NCBI GenBank assembly: GCA_022794255.1
Contig: JAAWEL010000025.1
Span: 1-54,726, forward strand
DNA: 54,726 bases
Reading direction: 5' to 3'
Source: Lachnospiraceae bacterium
GTDB lineage: Bacteria; Bacillota; Clostridia; Lachnospirales; Lachnospiraceae
Positions 40,375-48,717 of the stretch are shown here, one piece after another; positions within the stretch are counted from its first letter, which is position 1; every line of letters begins with the position of its first letter. Position numbers and translations under genes: made by a program. The notes below the pieces were generated by a model that saw only the letters and a list, made by a program, of their open reading frames with translations, was not told the DNA's origin and searched no databases.

Positions 40375-42243
40375 ATGAGAAAACTAGCCTTACCTGATGA
40401 AATTTTACTAAGCATCCAGCAGCCTGCCCGCTACATTGGCGGCGAGGTGAATATGTGCGTCAAGGATCCGGAATCCGTGGACATCCGGTTTGCCATGTGT
40501 TTCCCGGACGTGTATGAGATTGGTATGTCTCACTTGGGGATGCAGATTCTCTATGATATGTTCAATCGCAGAGAGGATGTATGGTGTGAACGGGTATTTT
40601 CCCCGTGGACGGATCTGGATCCGCTGATGCGGCAGCACAAGATTCCTCTGTTTGCTTTAGAGTCTCAGGATCCGGTGAGAGATTTTGACTTTTTGGGAAT
40701 CACCATTCAGTACGAGATGTGTTATACCAATATTCTCCAGGTACTGGATTTAAGTGGTATCCCTCTGCATACTTCGGACAGAGGTCCGGAGGATCCGATT
40801 GTGATCGGGGGAGGCCCTTGTGCTTACAATCCGGAGCCTTTGGCACCTTTTTTTGATCTTTTTTATATCGGAGAAGGGGAGACTCAGTATGACGCGCTCT
40901 TTGATCTGTATAAAGAGACTTGCAGTAAAGGGAAAAGCCGTCAGGAGTTTCTTATGGAGGCTGCTAAGCTTCCGGGGATCTATGTGCCGGCCTTCTATGA
41001 TGTGGCTTACAAAAAAGACGGGACTATTGATTCCTTTGTACCCAACAGAGATGGGATTCCTGCAAGGATTGAAAAAGAACTGGTAGTGGAGATGGATGAA
41101 GCGCCCTACATTGAGAATCCCATTGTGCCTTTCATTAAGGTGACGCAGGACCGGGTAGTTTTGGAGATTCAGCGGGGCTGTATCCGGGGATGCCGGTTCT
41201 GTCAGGCGGGAAATATCTATCGTCCGCTGCGGGAGCACAGCCTGGATTATTTAAAGAGCTATGCATATAAGATGTTAAAAAGCACTGGTCATGAAGAGAT
41301 TTCCTTAAGTTCTCTAAGTTCCAGTGATTACAGCTGTTTAAAAGAGCTGGTGACTTTCCTGATCCAGGAATTTCAGGGCCGGGGCGTGAATATTTCCCTG
41401 CCATCTTTGAGAATTGACGCCTTTTCTCTGGATGTGATGAGTAAAGTCCAGGATGTGAAAAAGAGCAGTCTGACTTTTGCACCGGAAGCAGGAACCCAGC
41501 GGCTTCGTGATGTGATCAATAAGGGGCTGACAGAGGAGTCTATCTTAAATGGTGCTACTCAGGCATTTCGGGGAGGCTGGAACCGGGTGAAGCTGTATTT
41601 CATGCTGGGGCTTCCCACAGAGACAAGAGAGGATATGGAGGGGATCGCTCTTTTGGCAGAAAAGGTGGCAGAGGCCTTTTACGATGAAGTCCCCAAGGAA
41701 AAACGGCATGGCAAGGTGCAGGTGGTTGCAAGCTCTTCCTTTTTTGTGCCCAAGCCTTTTACCCCGTTCCAGTGGGCGAAAATGTGTACCAGAGAGGAAT
41801 TTTTAGAGCGGGCTTATCTTGTGAAGGACAAGTTTAAAGAAATGAAAAATAAAAAGAGCCTGAAGTATAGCTATCACGATGCGGATGTAACCATACTTGA
41901 GGGGGTACTTGCCAGGGGAGACCGGAACGTGGCAGCAGTGGTTGAAAAAGCGTATGAAAAAGGTGCGCTCTATGATTCCTGGACAGAGCATTTCAACAAT
42001 GATATATGGATGGAGGCATTTGCCGATTGTGGTGTGGACCCGGGATTTTACACAATCCGGGAGCGTGGGCTTGAGGAGGTGTTCCCCTGGGATTTTATTG
42101 ATGCAGGTGTGACCAGGGAGTTTTTGGTGCGGGAGTGGAAGCATGCCATGGATGAAACGGTAACTCCCAACTGTCGTCAGCAGTGCTCTGGCTGCGGGGC
42201 ACGGACTTATGGAGGAGGGGTCTGCTTTGAAGATTCGAATTAA
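40375..42243 (+). CDS. B12-binding-domain radical SAM protein (TIGR03960 type)
   Basis: 622 residues with an N-terminal cobalamin-binding-like domain (AMCFPDVYEIGMSHLGMQIL, later VIGGGPCAYNPEPLAPFFD and YIGEGE) and a radical SAM core whose cluster motif is RGCIRGCRFCQAGNIYRPL (C-x3-C-x2-C). Further on are SLSSLSSSDYSCL and FAPEAGTQRLRDVINKGL. The end is rich in cysteines (NCRQQCSGCGARTYGGGVC). The family is always followed by a DUF2344 gene, as here (overlap of 17 to 35 bases depending on the start), and then by RNase G; rRNA or tRNA modification has been suggested but the reaction is not known to me. RBS AAAGGAAA. Confidence 0.92.
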   Translation: MRKLALPDEILLSIQQPARYIGGEVNMCVKDPESVDIRFAMCFPDVYEIGMSHLGMQILYDMFNRREDVWCERVFSPWTDLDPLMRQHKIPLFALESQDPVRDFDFLGITIQYEMCYTNILQVLDLSGIPLHTSDRGPEDPIVIGGGPCAYNPEPLAPFFDLFYIGEGETQYDALFDLYKETCSKGKSRQEFLMEAAKLPGIYVPAFYDVAYKKDGTIDSFVPNRDGIPARIEKELVVEMDEAPYIENPIVPFIKVTQDRVVLEIQRGCIRGCRFCQAGNIYRPLREHSLDYLKSYAYKMLKSTGHEEISLSSLSSSDYSCLKELVTFLIQEFQGRGVNISLPSLRIDAFSLDVMSKVQDVKKSSLTFAPEAGTQRLRDVINKGLTEESILNGATQAFRGGWNRVKLYFMLGLPTETREDMEGIALLAEKVAEAFYDEVPKEKRHGKVQVVASSSFFVPKPFTPFQWAKMCTREEFLERAYLVKDKFKEMKNKKSLKYSYHDADVTILEGVLARGDRNVAAVVEKAYEKGALYDSWTEHFNNDIWMEAFADCGVDPGFYTIRERGLEEVFPWDFIDAGVTREFLVREWKHAMDETVTPNCRQQCSGCGARTYGGGVCFEDSN

Positions 42244-42919
42244 ATTTGCAAAAGAAGGCATTATGAAATATATCGGTCATCTGGATATGATGCGGTACTT
42301 CCAAAAGGTCATGCGCCGTGCAGAGGTGGATATCCGCTACAGCGAGGGTTTCAGCCCACATCAGATCATGTCTTTTGCTGCGCCGTTAGGAGTGGGAGTG
42401 ACCAGTCGGGGAGAATACGTGGACATCGAGGTGCTGTCCACAGACGCTTCTTCTTGTATGATTGAGCGGCTTAACCGTGTTATGACAGAAGGGATGGAGA
42501 TTTTAAGCTATAGAAGGCTTCCCGACTCGGCTGCAGCTGCCATGTCTATGGTGGAGAAAGCGGATTATACGGTGCGGTTCCGCAAGGGATATGAGCCGGC
42601 AGACTGGGAGCATTTTTCTAAAGGACTTTCAGCATTCTTAAATAGAGAGCGCATCCCTGTACTGAAAAAGACAAAAAAGGGAGAGAAGGAGACGGATATC
42701 CGGCCCTGGATTGACTGGCTAAGGACAGAGCAGGATCATAGCATCCGGATGCGCGTGGCGGCGGGAAGTGCTGCCAACCTCAAGCCGGATGTGGTCATTC
42801 GGGCTTATATGGAAAGCTGTGGGGAGAAGCTGGATCCGTTTGCGCTGACTATTCACAGAGATGAGGTCTATGGGCCGGATTTACGACCATTGGACCAGTT
42901 TGGAGAGGATATTGAATAA
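42227..42919 (+). CDS. DUF2344 (TIGR03936) protein
   Basis: 230 residues; the family always accompanies the preceding radical SAM protein and is sometimes fused to it. The diagnostic N-terminus RIKFAKEGIMKYIGHLDMMR is followed by IRYSEGFSPHQIMSFAAPLGVG. The start is taken as TTG at 42227, 8 bases after GGAGGAGG (42211-42218); an ATG at 42209 lies before that site and is an alternative. The gene overlaps the end of the radical SAM gene and its own stop overlaps the rng start. Reaction unknown; probably a substrate-binding partner. Confidence 0.88.
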   Translation: MKIRIKFAKEGIMKYIGHLDMMRYFQKVMRRAEVDIRYSEGFSPHQIMSFAAPLGVGVTSRGEYVDIEVLSTDASSCMIERLNRVMTEGMEILSYRRLPDSAAAAMSMVEKADYTVRFRKGYEPADWEHFSKGLSAFLNRERIPVLKKTKKGEKETDIRPWIDWLRTEQDHSIRMRVAAGSAANLKPDVVIRAYMESCGEKLDPFALTIHRDEVYGPDLRPLDQFGEDIE

Positions 42920-44120
42920 GCTGATTATAACCCGGTGGGAGAATCAGATTCTGACAGCTCTGTTTTCAGAAAAAGAGGCTTTGGAGCTGGGGCTGGAAGA
43001 GGATGGTTCCATTCTTGGAAACATATATATAGGAAGGATCAGCCGCATTGTCAAAAATCTCAATGCGGCGTTTGTGGATTTTGGGCAGGGCCGGACAGGC
43101 TATTACAGCCTGGCGGATAATCCGGTATCTCTGCCAGTGAGAAAGGCATTGACAAAATTTATGGACTCCTGCCAGCTAAAATGCGGGGATGAGATCATTG
43201 TCCAGGTTGCCAGAGATGCGGTAGGGACGAAGGATCCGGTTCTGACAGCCAATTTAAATTTTGCCGGCAAGTATGTGGTGTTAAGTGCATGTAAAAAGTC
43301 CGTGGCATTTTCTGCTAAAATCCATGACCGGACGTGGAAGGATGAGATGCGCCTGAAGCTGGAAGGGTTTTTAAAAAATAAGGCGGGACTTATTGTGCGC
43401 ACCAATGGATATGAGATGGATGAGGCGATTTTGGAGGAGGCTTCTGTTCTTTTAGAGGATTTTTGCAAGATACTGGAATCGGCAGATTATCGGATTCATG
43501 GAAGCCTTCTGCGCCAGGCGGAACCAGAGTATATCAAAAGTCTGAAGAGCTGCCATGTGGGCACCACAGAAGAGATCATCACAGATGAGAAAGAGATTTT
43601 TGACACGGTTTGCCGCTACCTGGAACAATACCAGCCGGATGACAAGGGAAAGCTGCGGTTTTATCAGGATCCCCTGGTATCCCTGGCAAAGCTCTATTCT
43701 CTGAAAACGGTTATGGAACAGGCCTGTCAGAAAAAGGTATGGCTGAAATCCGGGGGATATCTGGTGATTGAAGCCACGGAAGCCATGGTGGTGATCGATG
43801 TAAACACAGGCAAATATTCCGGGAAGAAAAACCAGGAGGACACGATCCGCATGATCAATTTGGAGGCCGCCAAGGAGATCTGTCATCAGCTGCGGCTAAG
43901 AAATCTTTCCGGCATTATTATTGTGGATTTTATAGATATGAAGGCGGATGAGGACAAGGCGTTTCTCATGGAACAGCTGCGCTGCTACGCGGCTTTGGAC
44001 CCGGTAAAAACTACGGTGGTGGATATGACACAGCTGAATCTGGTGGAGCTGACAAGAAAAAAAGGAAAAAAGCCTTTGCGGGAACAGCTAACAGGCATGG
44101 TCAATAAAAAAAAGCAGTGA
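42912..44120 (+). CDS. rng: Ribonuclease E/G family protein
   Basis: Endoribonuclease acting on 5'-monophosphate RNA, 402 residues. The S1-like domain (residues about 35-125) has GNIYIGRISRIVKNLNAAFVDFG split by a short loop; the DNase I-like catalytic part has MVVIDVNTGKYSGKKN and SGIIIVDFIDMK, the two metal-binding aspartates. The C-terminus ends soon after ELTRKKGKKPLREQL, and the zinc-link C-P-x-C motif that joins protomers in E. coli enzymes is missing. The start is TTG, overlapping the previous gene's stop by 8 bases, with GGAGAGGAT just upstream, so it is translationally coupled. An upstream ATG at 42861 is inside the DUF2344 gene. Confidence 0.9.
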   Translation: MNKLIITRWENQILTALFSEKEALELGLEEDGSILGNIYIGRISRIVKNLNAAFVDFGQGRTGYYSLADNPVSLPVRKALTKFMDSCQLKCGDEIIVQVARDAVGTKDPVLTANLNFAGKYVVLSACKKSVAFSAKIHDRTWKDEMRLKLEGFLKNKAGLIVRTNGYEMDEAILEEASVLLEDFCKILESADYRIHGSLLRQAEPEYIKSLKSCHVGTTEEIITDEKEIFDTVCRYLEQYQPDDKGKLRFYQDPLVSLAKLYSLKTVMEQACQKKVWLKSGGYLVIEATEAMVVIDVNTGKYSGKKNQEDTIRMINLEAAKEICHQLRLRNLSGIIIVDFIDMKADEDKAFLMEQLRCYAALDPVKTTVVDMTQLNLVELTRKKGKKPLREQLTGMVNKKKQ

Positions 44121-44146
44121 TTGTGCTGGAAAAATGGAAAATTTGA

Positions 44147-44175
44147 TTGACATTCTTATTTTGCCATGCTATCAT
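44147..44175 (+). promoter_or_regulatory. Promoter of the rplU operon
   Basis: TTGACA (44147-44152), 17-base spacer, TATCAT (44170-44175), about 95 bases before rplU. Confidence 0.85.
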
Positions 44176-44181
44176 ATCAAG

Positions 44182-44262
44182 GTATGCCGCACAGCGAGGT
44201 CGAGAAGTTCCGGGGTATCAGAGAACGCTGGACACCAAAGCTGGCGAGTAATGATAATAGGA
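44182..44262 (+). ncRNA. Candidate L21 leader RNA
   Basis: The roughly 80-base leader between the promoter and rplU is GC-richer than the promoter region, has no gene, and contains possible pairings (for example CCGGGGTATC region and the AGCGAGG / CTGGCGAG surroundings). Firmicute rplU genes commonly carry an autoregulatory L21 leader at this position. The call rests mainly on location. Confidence 0.45.
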
Positions 44263-44270
44263 GGTGCCAT

Positions 44271-44579
44271 ATGTACGCGATTATTGCAACAGGTGGTAAG
44301 CAGTACAAGGTAGCGGAAGGCGATGTCATTATGGTAGAAAAACTTGGTGTGAATGCCGGTGAGACCGTTACGTTTGACCAGGTTCTTGCAGTAAACAACG
44401 GCGAACTGTCCATTGGTTGTCCTACTGTGACAGGCGCAACTGTTTCCGGAACCGTTGTAAAAGAGGGTAAAGGAAAGAAAGTTATTGTTTACAAGTATAA
44501 GAGAAAGACCGGATACCACAAAAAGAACGGTCACAGACAGCTTTATACCCAGATTAAGATTGACAAGATCAATGCGTAA
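44271..44579 (+). CDS. rplU: 50S ribosomal protein L21
   Basis: 102 residues, normal length, starting [17 protein letters not shown] and ending with the basic [20 protein letters not shown] stretch that contacts 23S rRNA. RBS AGGAGGT six bases before the ATG. First gene of the rplU-prp-rpmA operon, with a strong promoter and a structured-looking leader. An upstream ATG at 44166 lies inside the promoter and is rejected. Confidence 0.98.
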   Translation: MYAIIATGGKQYKVAEGDVIMVEKLGVNAGETVTFDQVLAVNNGELSIGCPTVTGATVSGTVVKEGKGKKVIVYKYKRKTGYHKKNGHRQLYTQIKIDKINA

Positions 44580-44582
44580 GTC

Positions 44583-44921
44583 ATGATTAATGTAACCGTA
44601 TTAGTCGATTCGGAGCATTCTTATTGCGGACTTTTGATGTCAGGACATGCAGGATATGCAGAGGACTATCAAAAGGGACAAGAGCTGGTATGTTCTGCCG
44701 TGTCCGCCCTTACCTTAAATATGGCCAACAGTGTGGAGCATTTTACAGATTCTCCATTTGAAGCCTGGGTGGAGGAGGAGAGCGGTACATTCCGTTTTTG
44801 TTTTACCAGCAAAGCGTGTGCGGAAGCGACACTCCTTATGAATTCTCTGATATTGGGTTTGACGGATATCGAGGAAGAATACGGAGAGCCATATATTAAA
44901 ATCAGTTATAAGGAGGTGTAA
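44583..44921 (+). CDS. prp: Ribosomal-processing cysteine protease Prp
   Basis: Prp removes the N-terminal extension of ribosomal protein L27 in Firmicutes and relatives. The 112-residue protein has the catalytic pair His22 (SGHAGYAEDY) and Cys37 (ELVCSAVSALT), the family's expected spacing. It lies between rplU and rpmA, 3 bases after the former and directly before the latter, and the L27 encoded next indeed has the cleavable extension, so substrate and protease are adjacent. Confidence 0.95.
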   Translation: MINVTVLVDSEHSYCGLLMSGHAGYAEDYQKGQELVCSAVSALTLNMANSVEHFTDSPFEAWVEEESGTFRFCFTSKACAEATLLMNSLILGLTDIEEEYGEPYIKISYKEV

Positions 44922-44924
44922 GTG

Positions 44925-45215
44925 ATGTTTAAGATGAACCTTCAGTTGTTTGCTCATAAAAAGGGTGTAGGTTCCACAAAGAACGGCAGAGACTCTGAGG
45001 CCAAGAGATTAGGCGCTAAGAGAGCAGATGGTCAGTTTGTTCTGGCAGGTAATATTCTGTACCGGCAGCGTGGCACCAAGATCCATCCAGGTCTGAATGT
45101 GGGCCGCGGCGGAGATGATACTCTGTTTGCCATGGCAGATGGTGTTGTTAGATTTGAGAGGAAAGGCAGAGACAAAAAGCAGGTTTCTGTATATCCGAAG
45201 ACGATCAACGAATAA
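44925..45215 (+). CDS. rpmA: 50S ribosomal protein L27 with Prp-cleavable N-terminus
   Basis: 96 residues. The N-terminus [20 protein letters not shown] contains the LQLF motif after which Prp cuts, leaving AHKKG as the mature start that reaches the peptidyl transferase centre. The rest is typical L27 ([36 protein letters not shown]). RBS AAGGAGGT. The codon at 44922 (GTG) could add one residue; ATG at 44925 is preferred. A terminator follows. Confidence 0.98.
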   Translation: MFKMNLQLFAHKKGVGSTKNGRDSEAKRLGAKRADGQFVLAGNILYRQRGTKIHPGLNVGRGGDDTLFAMADGVVRFERKGRDKKQVSVYPKTINE

Positions 45216-45248
45216 TTTGCGGATCATAACAATTCAATCGGACTGACA

Positions 45249-45283
45249 GGCTTCATACTGATAGCAGGTATGAAGCCTTTTTT
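45249..45283 (+). terminator. Terminator between rpmA and obgE
   Basis: GGCTTCATAC (45249-45258) pairs perfectly with GTATGAAGCC (45268-45277), followed by six T. It could reduce read-through from the ribosomal genes into obgE. Confidence 0.87.
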
Positions 45284-45332
45284 ACCAAGAGGGCAGCCTT
45301 GCTGTCCGTCACGGAAAGGACAGGTGAGAGGG

Positions 45333-46616
45333 ATGTTTGCAGACAGAGCGAAGATTTTCATTAAATCCGGCAAAGGAGGCGATGGCCATGTCAGCTTCCG
45401 CCGGGAGCTTTATGTGCCTGCGGGCGGTCCGGACGGAGGCGATGGCGGCCGTGGTGGGAATATTATTTTTGAGGTGGATTCAGGGCTGAATACGCTTACA
45501 GACTTTCGCCATGTACGTAAGTATGTGGCCAAGGACGGACAGCCAGGGGGCAAAAAACGCTGCCATGGTGCAGACGCCGGTGATCTGGTGGTAAAGGTGC
45601 CGGAGGGCACGGTGATCAAGGACTTTGAGACCGGAAAGGTGATTGCTGACATGTCAGGAAATAACCGGCGGGAGGTGATCCTGCGGGGCGGGAAGGGCGG
45701 CCTGGGAAATATGAACTTTGCCACAGCCACCATGCAGGTGCCCAAATATGCCCAGCCGGGCCAGCCGGGCCATGAGCTGTGGGTGATGCTGGAGCTTAAG
45801 GTGATTGCAGATGTGGGATTGGTCGGATTCCCGAATGTAGGAAAATCCACTTTGTTATCCCGGGTCAGCAACGCCCGTCCTAAGATTGCCAACTATCATT
45901 TTACTACCCTTGATCCCCATCTGGGTGTGGTGGATTTGGATGGGGACGCTGGTTTTATTATGGCGGATATTCCAGGACTGATTGAGGGGGCATCCCAGGG
46001 AGTGGGATTAGGCCATGATTTCCTGCGACATATAGAGAGAACCCGGGTTCTCATTCATGTGGTGGATGTGGCAGGAACGGAAGGGCGGAATCCGGTGGAA
46101 GATATCCGGATTATTCATAAGGAGCTTGACAAGTACAACCCAGAGCTTTTAAAACGGCCTATGGTCATTGCAGCGAACAAGATGGATGCGATTTATCCTG
46201 GGGATGAAGATCCATTGGAGAATTTGCGCCGGGAGTTTGAACCCCATGGTATTCCGGTATATCCGATTTCTGCTGTCAGTGGAAAAGGGGTAAAGGAGCT
46301 TTTGTATGCGGTTTATGAGCTTCTTGGAACCGTGAGGTGTGAGCCTGTGATTTTTGAAAAGGAGTTTGAGATTGAATATGCCGGGGACCGGAATCTTCCC
46401 TTTACAGTAGAGCGGGATGAAGAAGGGGTATTTGTGGTGGAGGGACCCCGGATCGAAAAAATGTTAGGCTATACAAACCTGGAATCAGAAAAGGGATTTC
46501 AGTTTTTCCAGAATTTTTTAAAGGAAAATGGAATTTTGGAGGAGTTAGAAGCCGCTGGCATCCAGGAGGGAGACACTGTGCGCATGTATGGGCTGGCATT
46601 TGATTACTTTAAGTAA
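45333..46616 (+). CDS. obgE: GTPase Obg/CgtA
   Basis: Large-subunit assembly and stress GTPase of 427 residues. Residues 1-158 are the glycine-rich Obg fold (KSGKGGDGHVSFRRELYVP, GGDGGRGGNIIFEVD), 159-335 the G domain (GFPNVGKSTLLSRV, the DIPGLIEGAS G3 region, ANKMD), and the C-terminus is the OCT domain (FTVERDEEGVFVVEGPRIEKM). The start at MFADRAKIF is preceded by AAAGGACAGG; an upstream ATG at 45270 lies in the terminator and is rejected. Gene order obg-yhbY-nadD-yqeK-rsfS follows, as in many Firmicutes. Confidence 0.97.
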   Translation: MFADRAKIFIKSGKGGDGHVSFRRELYVPAGGPDGGDGGRGGNIIFEVDSGLNTLTDFRHVRKYVAKDGQPGGKKRCHGADAGDLVVKVPEGTVIKDFETGKVIADMSGNNRREVILRGGKGGLGNMNFATATMQVPKYAQPGQPGHELWVMLELKVIADVGLVGFPNVGKSTLLSRVSNARPKIANYHFTTLDPHLGVVDLDGDAGFIMADIPGLIEGASQGVGLGHDFLRHIERTRVLIHVVDVAGTEGRNPVEDIRIIHKELDKYNPELLKRPMVIAANKMDAIYPGDEDPLENLRREFEPHGIPVYPISAVSGKGVKELLYAVYELLGTVRCEPVIFEKEFEIEYAGDRNLPFTVERDEEGVFVVEGPRIEKMLGYTNLESEKGFQFFQNFLKENGILEELEAAGIQEGDTVRMYGLAFDYFK

Positions 46617-46628
46617 AGGAGCGGATGT

Positions 46629-46928
46629 ATGACAAGCAAACAGAGATCCTATCTGAAAGGGATTGCCATGACCACAGAGCCGGTTCTTCAGATCGGCAAG
46701 TCTAGTCTGACACCAGAGTTGACAGCTGCCGTGGAGGAGGTCTTAGAGGCCCGGGAGCTGGTCAAAATCACTGTGTTGAAAAATTGTCTGGATGATGGAA
46801 AGACGATTGCTGCGATTCTGGCTGAAAGGACCCATGCTGAGGTTGTTCAGGTAATCGGCAAAAAAATTGTTCTGTACCGGCCGGCAAAGGATGAAAAAAA
46901 GCGGAAGATTATTCTGCCGGCTAAATAA
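46629..46928 (+). CDS. yhbY: YhbY-type CRM-domain RNA-binding protein
   Basis: 99 residues, a single CRM domain: TSKQRSYLKGIAMTTEPVLQ, IGKSSLTPELTAAVEEVLEA, ELVKITVLKN, and the VVQVIGKKIVLYRP end. Family members bind 50S precursors. It starts 12 bases after obgE with AAAGGA upstream, and nadD follows after 51 bases. Confidence 0.94.
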   Translation: MTSKQRSYLKGIAMTTEPVLQIGKSSLTPELTAAVEEVLEARELVKITVLKNCLDDGKTIAAILAERTHAEVVQVIGKKIVLYRPAKDEKKRKIILPAK

Positions 46929-46979
46929 AAGGATCCGAGTGGCTGAAAAAGAGAAAAGGCAGAGGGAAGGCGTAAAATC

Positions 46980-47615
46980 ATGGCTGAGATTGGAATTATG
47001 GGAGGAACTTTTGACCCTATCCATAACGGTCATCTGCTGTTAGGCAGACAAGCTTATACAGAATATCACCTGGATGAGATCTGGTTTATGCCATCGGGGA
47101 CACCACCCCATAAGAAAGATCATGTGGTGACATCGGCAGAGCATCGGATCGAGATGGTTCGTCTGGCTATCAAGGATTATCCTGGCTTTGTGTGCTCAGA
47201 TTTTGAAATTTGGCGACAGGGGAATACTTATACGGCAGAGACCCTGAGGCTTTTGCATAAACAATACTTAAAGAATTGTTTCTATTTTATTATAGGGGCG
47301 GATTCCCTCTACCAGATCGAGAACTGGTATCACCCTGCAGAGGTGATGAAGCAGTGTGTTCTATTGGTGGCTCACAGAGAATATGAGGAGGCCCACTGCC
47401 CTGTCAGGGAGCAGGCTGACCATTTGAGACGGAGCTATAAAGCGGATATTCGTTTTCTTCATTGTCCGGAGGTGGATATTGCTTCCGGGGAGCTTCGGGA
47501 GATGGTGAGAGAGGGAAAAGGGATACATTCCTATGTCCCGGAAAGTGTGGAAGCGTATATACAAACACACAGGCTTTACCAAGATCTGGTTAAACCGGCT
47601 CATACGGGGGATTGA
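46980..47615 (+). CDS. nadD: Nicotinate-nucleotide adenylyltransferase
   Basis: Adenylates nicotinate mononucleotide to deamido-NAD in NAD synthesis. 211 residues with the nucleotidyltransferase motif GIMGGTFDPIHNGHLLLG, IWFMPSGTPPHKKDH, and FIIGADSLYQIENWY; the C-terminal loop VDIASGELREMVREG stands where ISSTxIR is usual. Conserved operon position after yhbY and before yqeK. Confidence 0.95.
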   Translation: MAEIGIMGGTFDPIHNGHLLLGRQAYTEYHLDEIWFMPSGTPPHKKDHVVTSAEHRIEMVRLAIKDYPGFVCSDFEIWRQGNTYTAETLRLLHKQYLKNCFYFIIGADSLYQIENWYHPAEVMKQCVLLVAHREYEEAHCPVREQADHLRRSYKADIRFLHCPEVDIASGELREMVREGKGIHSYVPESVEAYIQTHRLYQDLVKPAHTGD

Positions 47616-47634
47616 TGCAAAACAGGAGTATAAG

Positions 47635-48246
47635 ATGATTACGATTGACGAACAGATTTTCACTTACCGAAAACAGTTAAAATCCAAATTAGATCCCATG
47701 CGCTACGAACATTCACTCAGTGTATCCTATACCTGTATGGCTCTGGCTATGCGTTATGGATACGACCTGCGTAAGGCGGAGTTAGCAGGACTGTTACATG
47801 ACTGTGCCAAGCGCTACGGGGACAATGAACTGATTGTTAAATGCCAGAAGCATGGTATTGTTTTGACCGAGGGGGAGAAAAAGGCGCCTGCAGTGATTCA
47901 TGCCGCCTATGGAGCGTGGATGGCGGAGCATAAGTTCGGAATTCAGGATCCGGAGATTCTTTCCGCGATTCGCTGTCATACCACCGGTAAGCCTCAGATG
48001 GGAATCCTGGATAAGATTCTTTACATTGCGGATTACATTGAACCTAGGAGAAATAAGGCATCTAATCTGGATGAAATGCGCTATTTAGCGTTTCAGGATC
48101 TGGATCAGACCATGTATAAGATCCTTGAAGGAACCCTGGCTTATTTAAAAAGGAAAAATGCCAGTGTAGATTCAATAACCTGGCAAAGTTATGAATATTT
48201 CAGGGAGATCACAGGCAGGACGCTAAAGGACGAGGTGGTTTTTTAA
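47635..48246 (+). CDS. yqeK: YqeK family HD-domain diadenosine tetraphosphatase
   Basis: Symmetrical Ap4A hydrolase. 203 residues with the HD motif AGLLHDCAKRYG, an N-terminal RYEHSLSVSYTCMALA (first His ligand), IHAAYGAWMAEHKFG, and IRCHTTGKPQMGILDKILYIADYIEP in two stretches. The start at 47635 has ACAGGAG upstream; the longer frame to 47533 overlaps nadD. Position between nadD and rsfS is conserved. Confidence 0.95.
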   Translation: MITIDEQIFTYRKQLKSKLDPMRYEHSLSVSYTCMALAMRYGYDLRKAELAGLLHDCAKRYGDNELIVKCQKHGIVLTEGEKKAPAVIHAAYGAWMAEHKFGIQDPEILSAIRCHTTGKPQMGILDKILYIADYIEPRRNKASNLDEMRYLAFQDLDQTMYKILEGTLAYLKRKNASVDSITWQSYEYFREITGRTLKDEVVF

Positions 48247-48278
48247 GAGGAATGATGATTGGAGGAAGGAGTGTGTGT

Positions 48279-48632
48279 ATGGAGCAGGCAAGAGAGATGG
48301 TAAAGCTGGCAATTCATGCAATGGAAGAGAAAAAGGGAGAAGATATCTGTATTATAGATATTCATGAGGTTTCCGTGCTTGCTGACTATTTTATAATAGC
48401 CAGCGGTTCCAATGCCAACCAGGTTCAGGCTATGACCGATAATGTAGAGGAAATTCTGGGAAAAGCAGGATATACGCCCAGACAAATCGAGGGCTATCGG
48501 AGTGCCAACTGGATTCTTATGGACTATGGAGATATTATTGTCCATGTGTTCTGCAGGGAGGATCGTTTGTTCTATGATTTGGAACGGATCTGGAGAGATG
48601 GAAAAGTAGTGGATGCAGAGGAATTTCGTTGA
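48279..48632 (+). CDS. rsfS: Ribosomal silencing factor RsfS
   Basis: Binds L14 and blocks subunit joining during starvation. 117 residues with KKGEDICIIDIHEVSVLADYF split over the first strand, IIASGSNANQVQAM, EGYRSANWILMDYGDIIVHVF and REDRLFYDLERIWRDG; all are typical of RsfS. GGAGGAAGGAG (48261-48271) is 7 bases before this ATG; an ATG at 48252 precedes that site and is less likely. Last gene of the obg cluster, followed by a long hairpin terminator. Confidence 0.94.
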   Translation: MEQAREMVKLAIHAMEEKKGEDICIIDIHEVSVLADYFIIASGSNANQVQAMTDNVEEILGKAGYTPRQIEGYRSANWILMDYGDIIVHVFCREDRLFYDLERIWRDGKVVDAEEFR

Positions 48633-48647
48633 GAAGCTACAGCAGGT

Positions 48648-48703
48648 ATGGTCTGTATTGGTAAACATAATTATTTTATGTATACTAATACAGGCCATTT
48701 TTT
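48648..48703 (+). terminator. Terminator of the obg-rsfS cluster
   Basis: Two 23-base arms (48648-48670 and 48676-48698) pair with only a few mismatches or wobbles around a 5-base loop, and six T follow. It also lies just beyond the end of the leftward glmS gene. Confidence 0.88.
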
Positions 48704-48717
48704 AGGTAAGGAAAATA

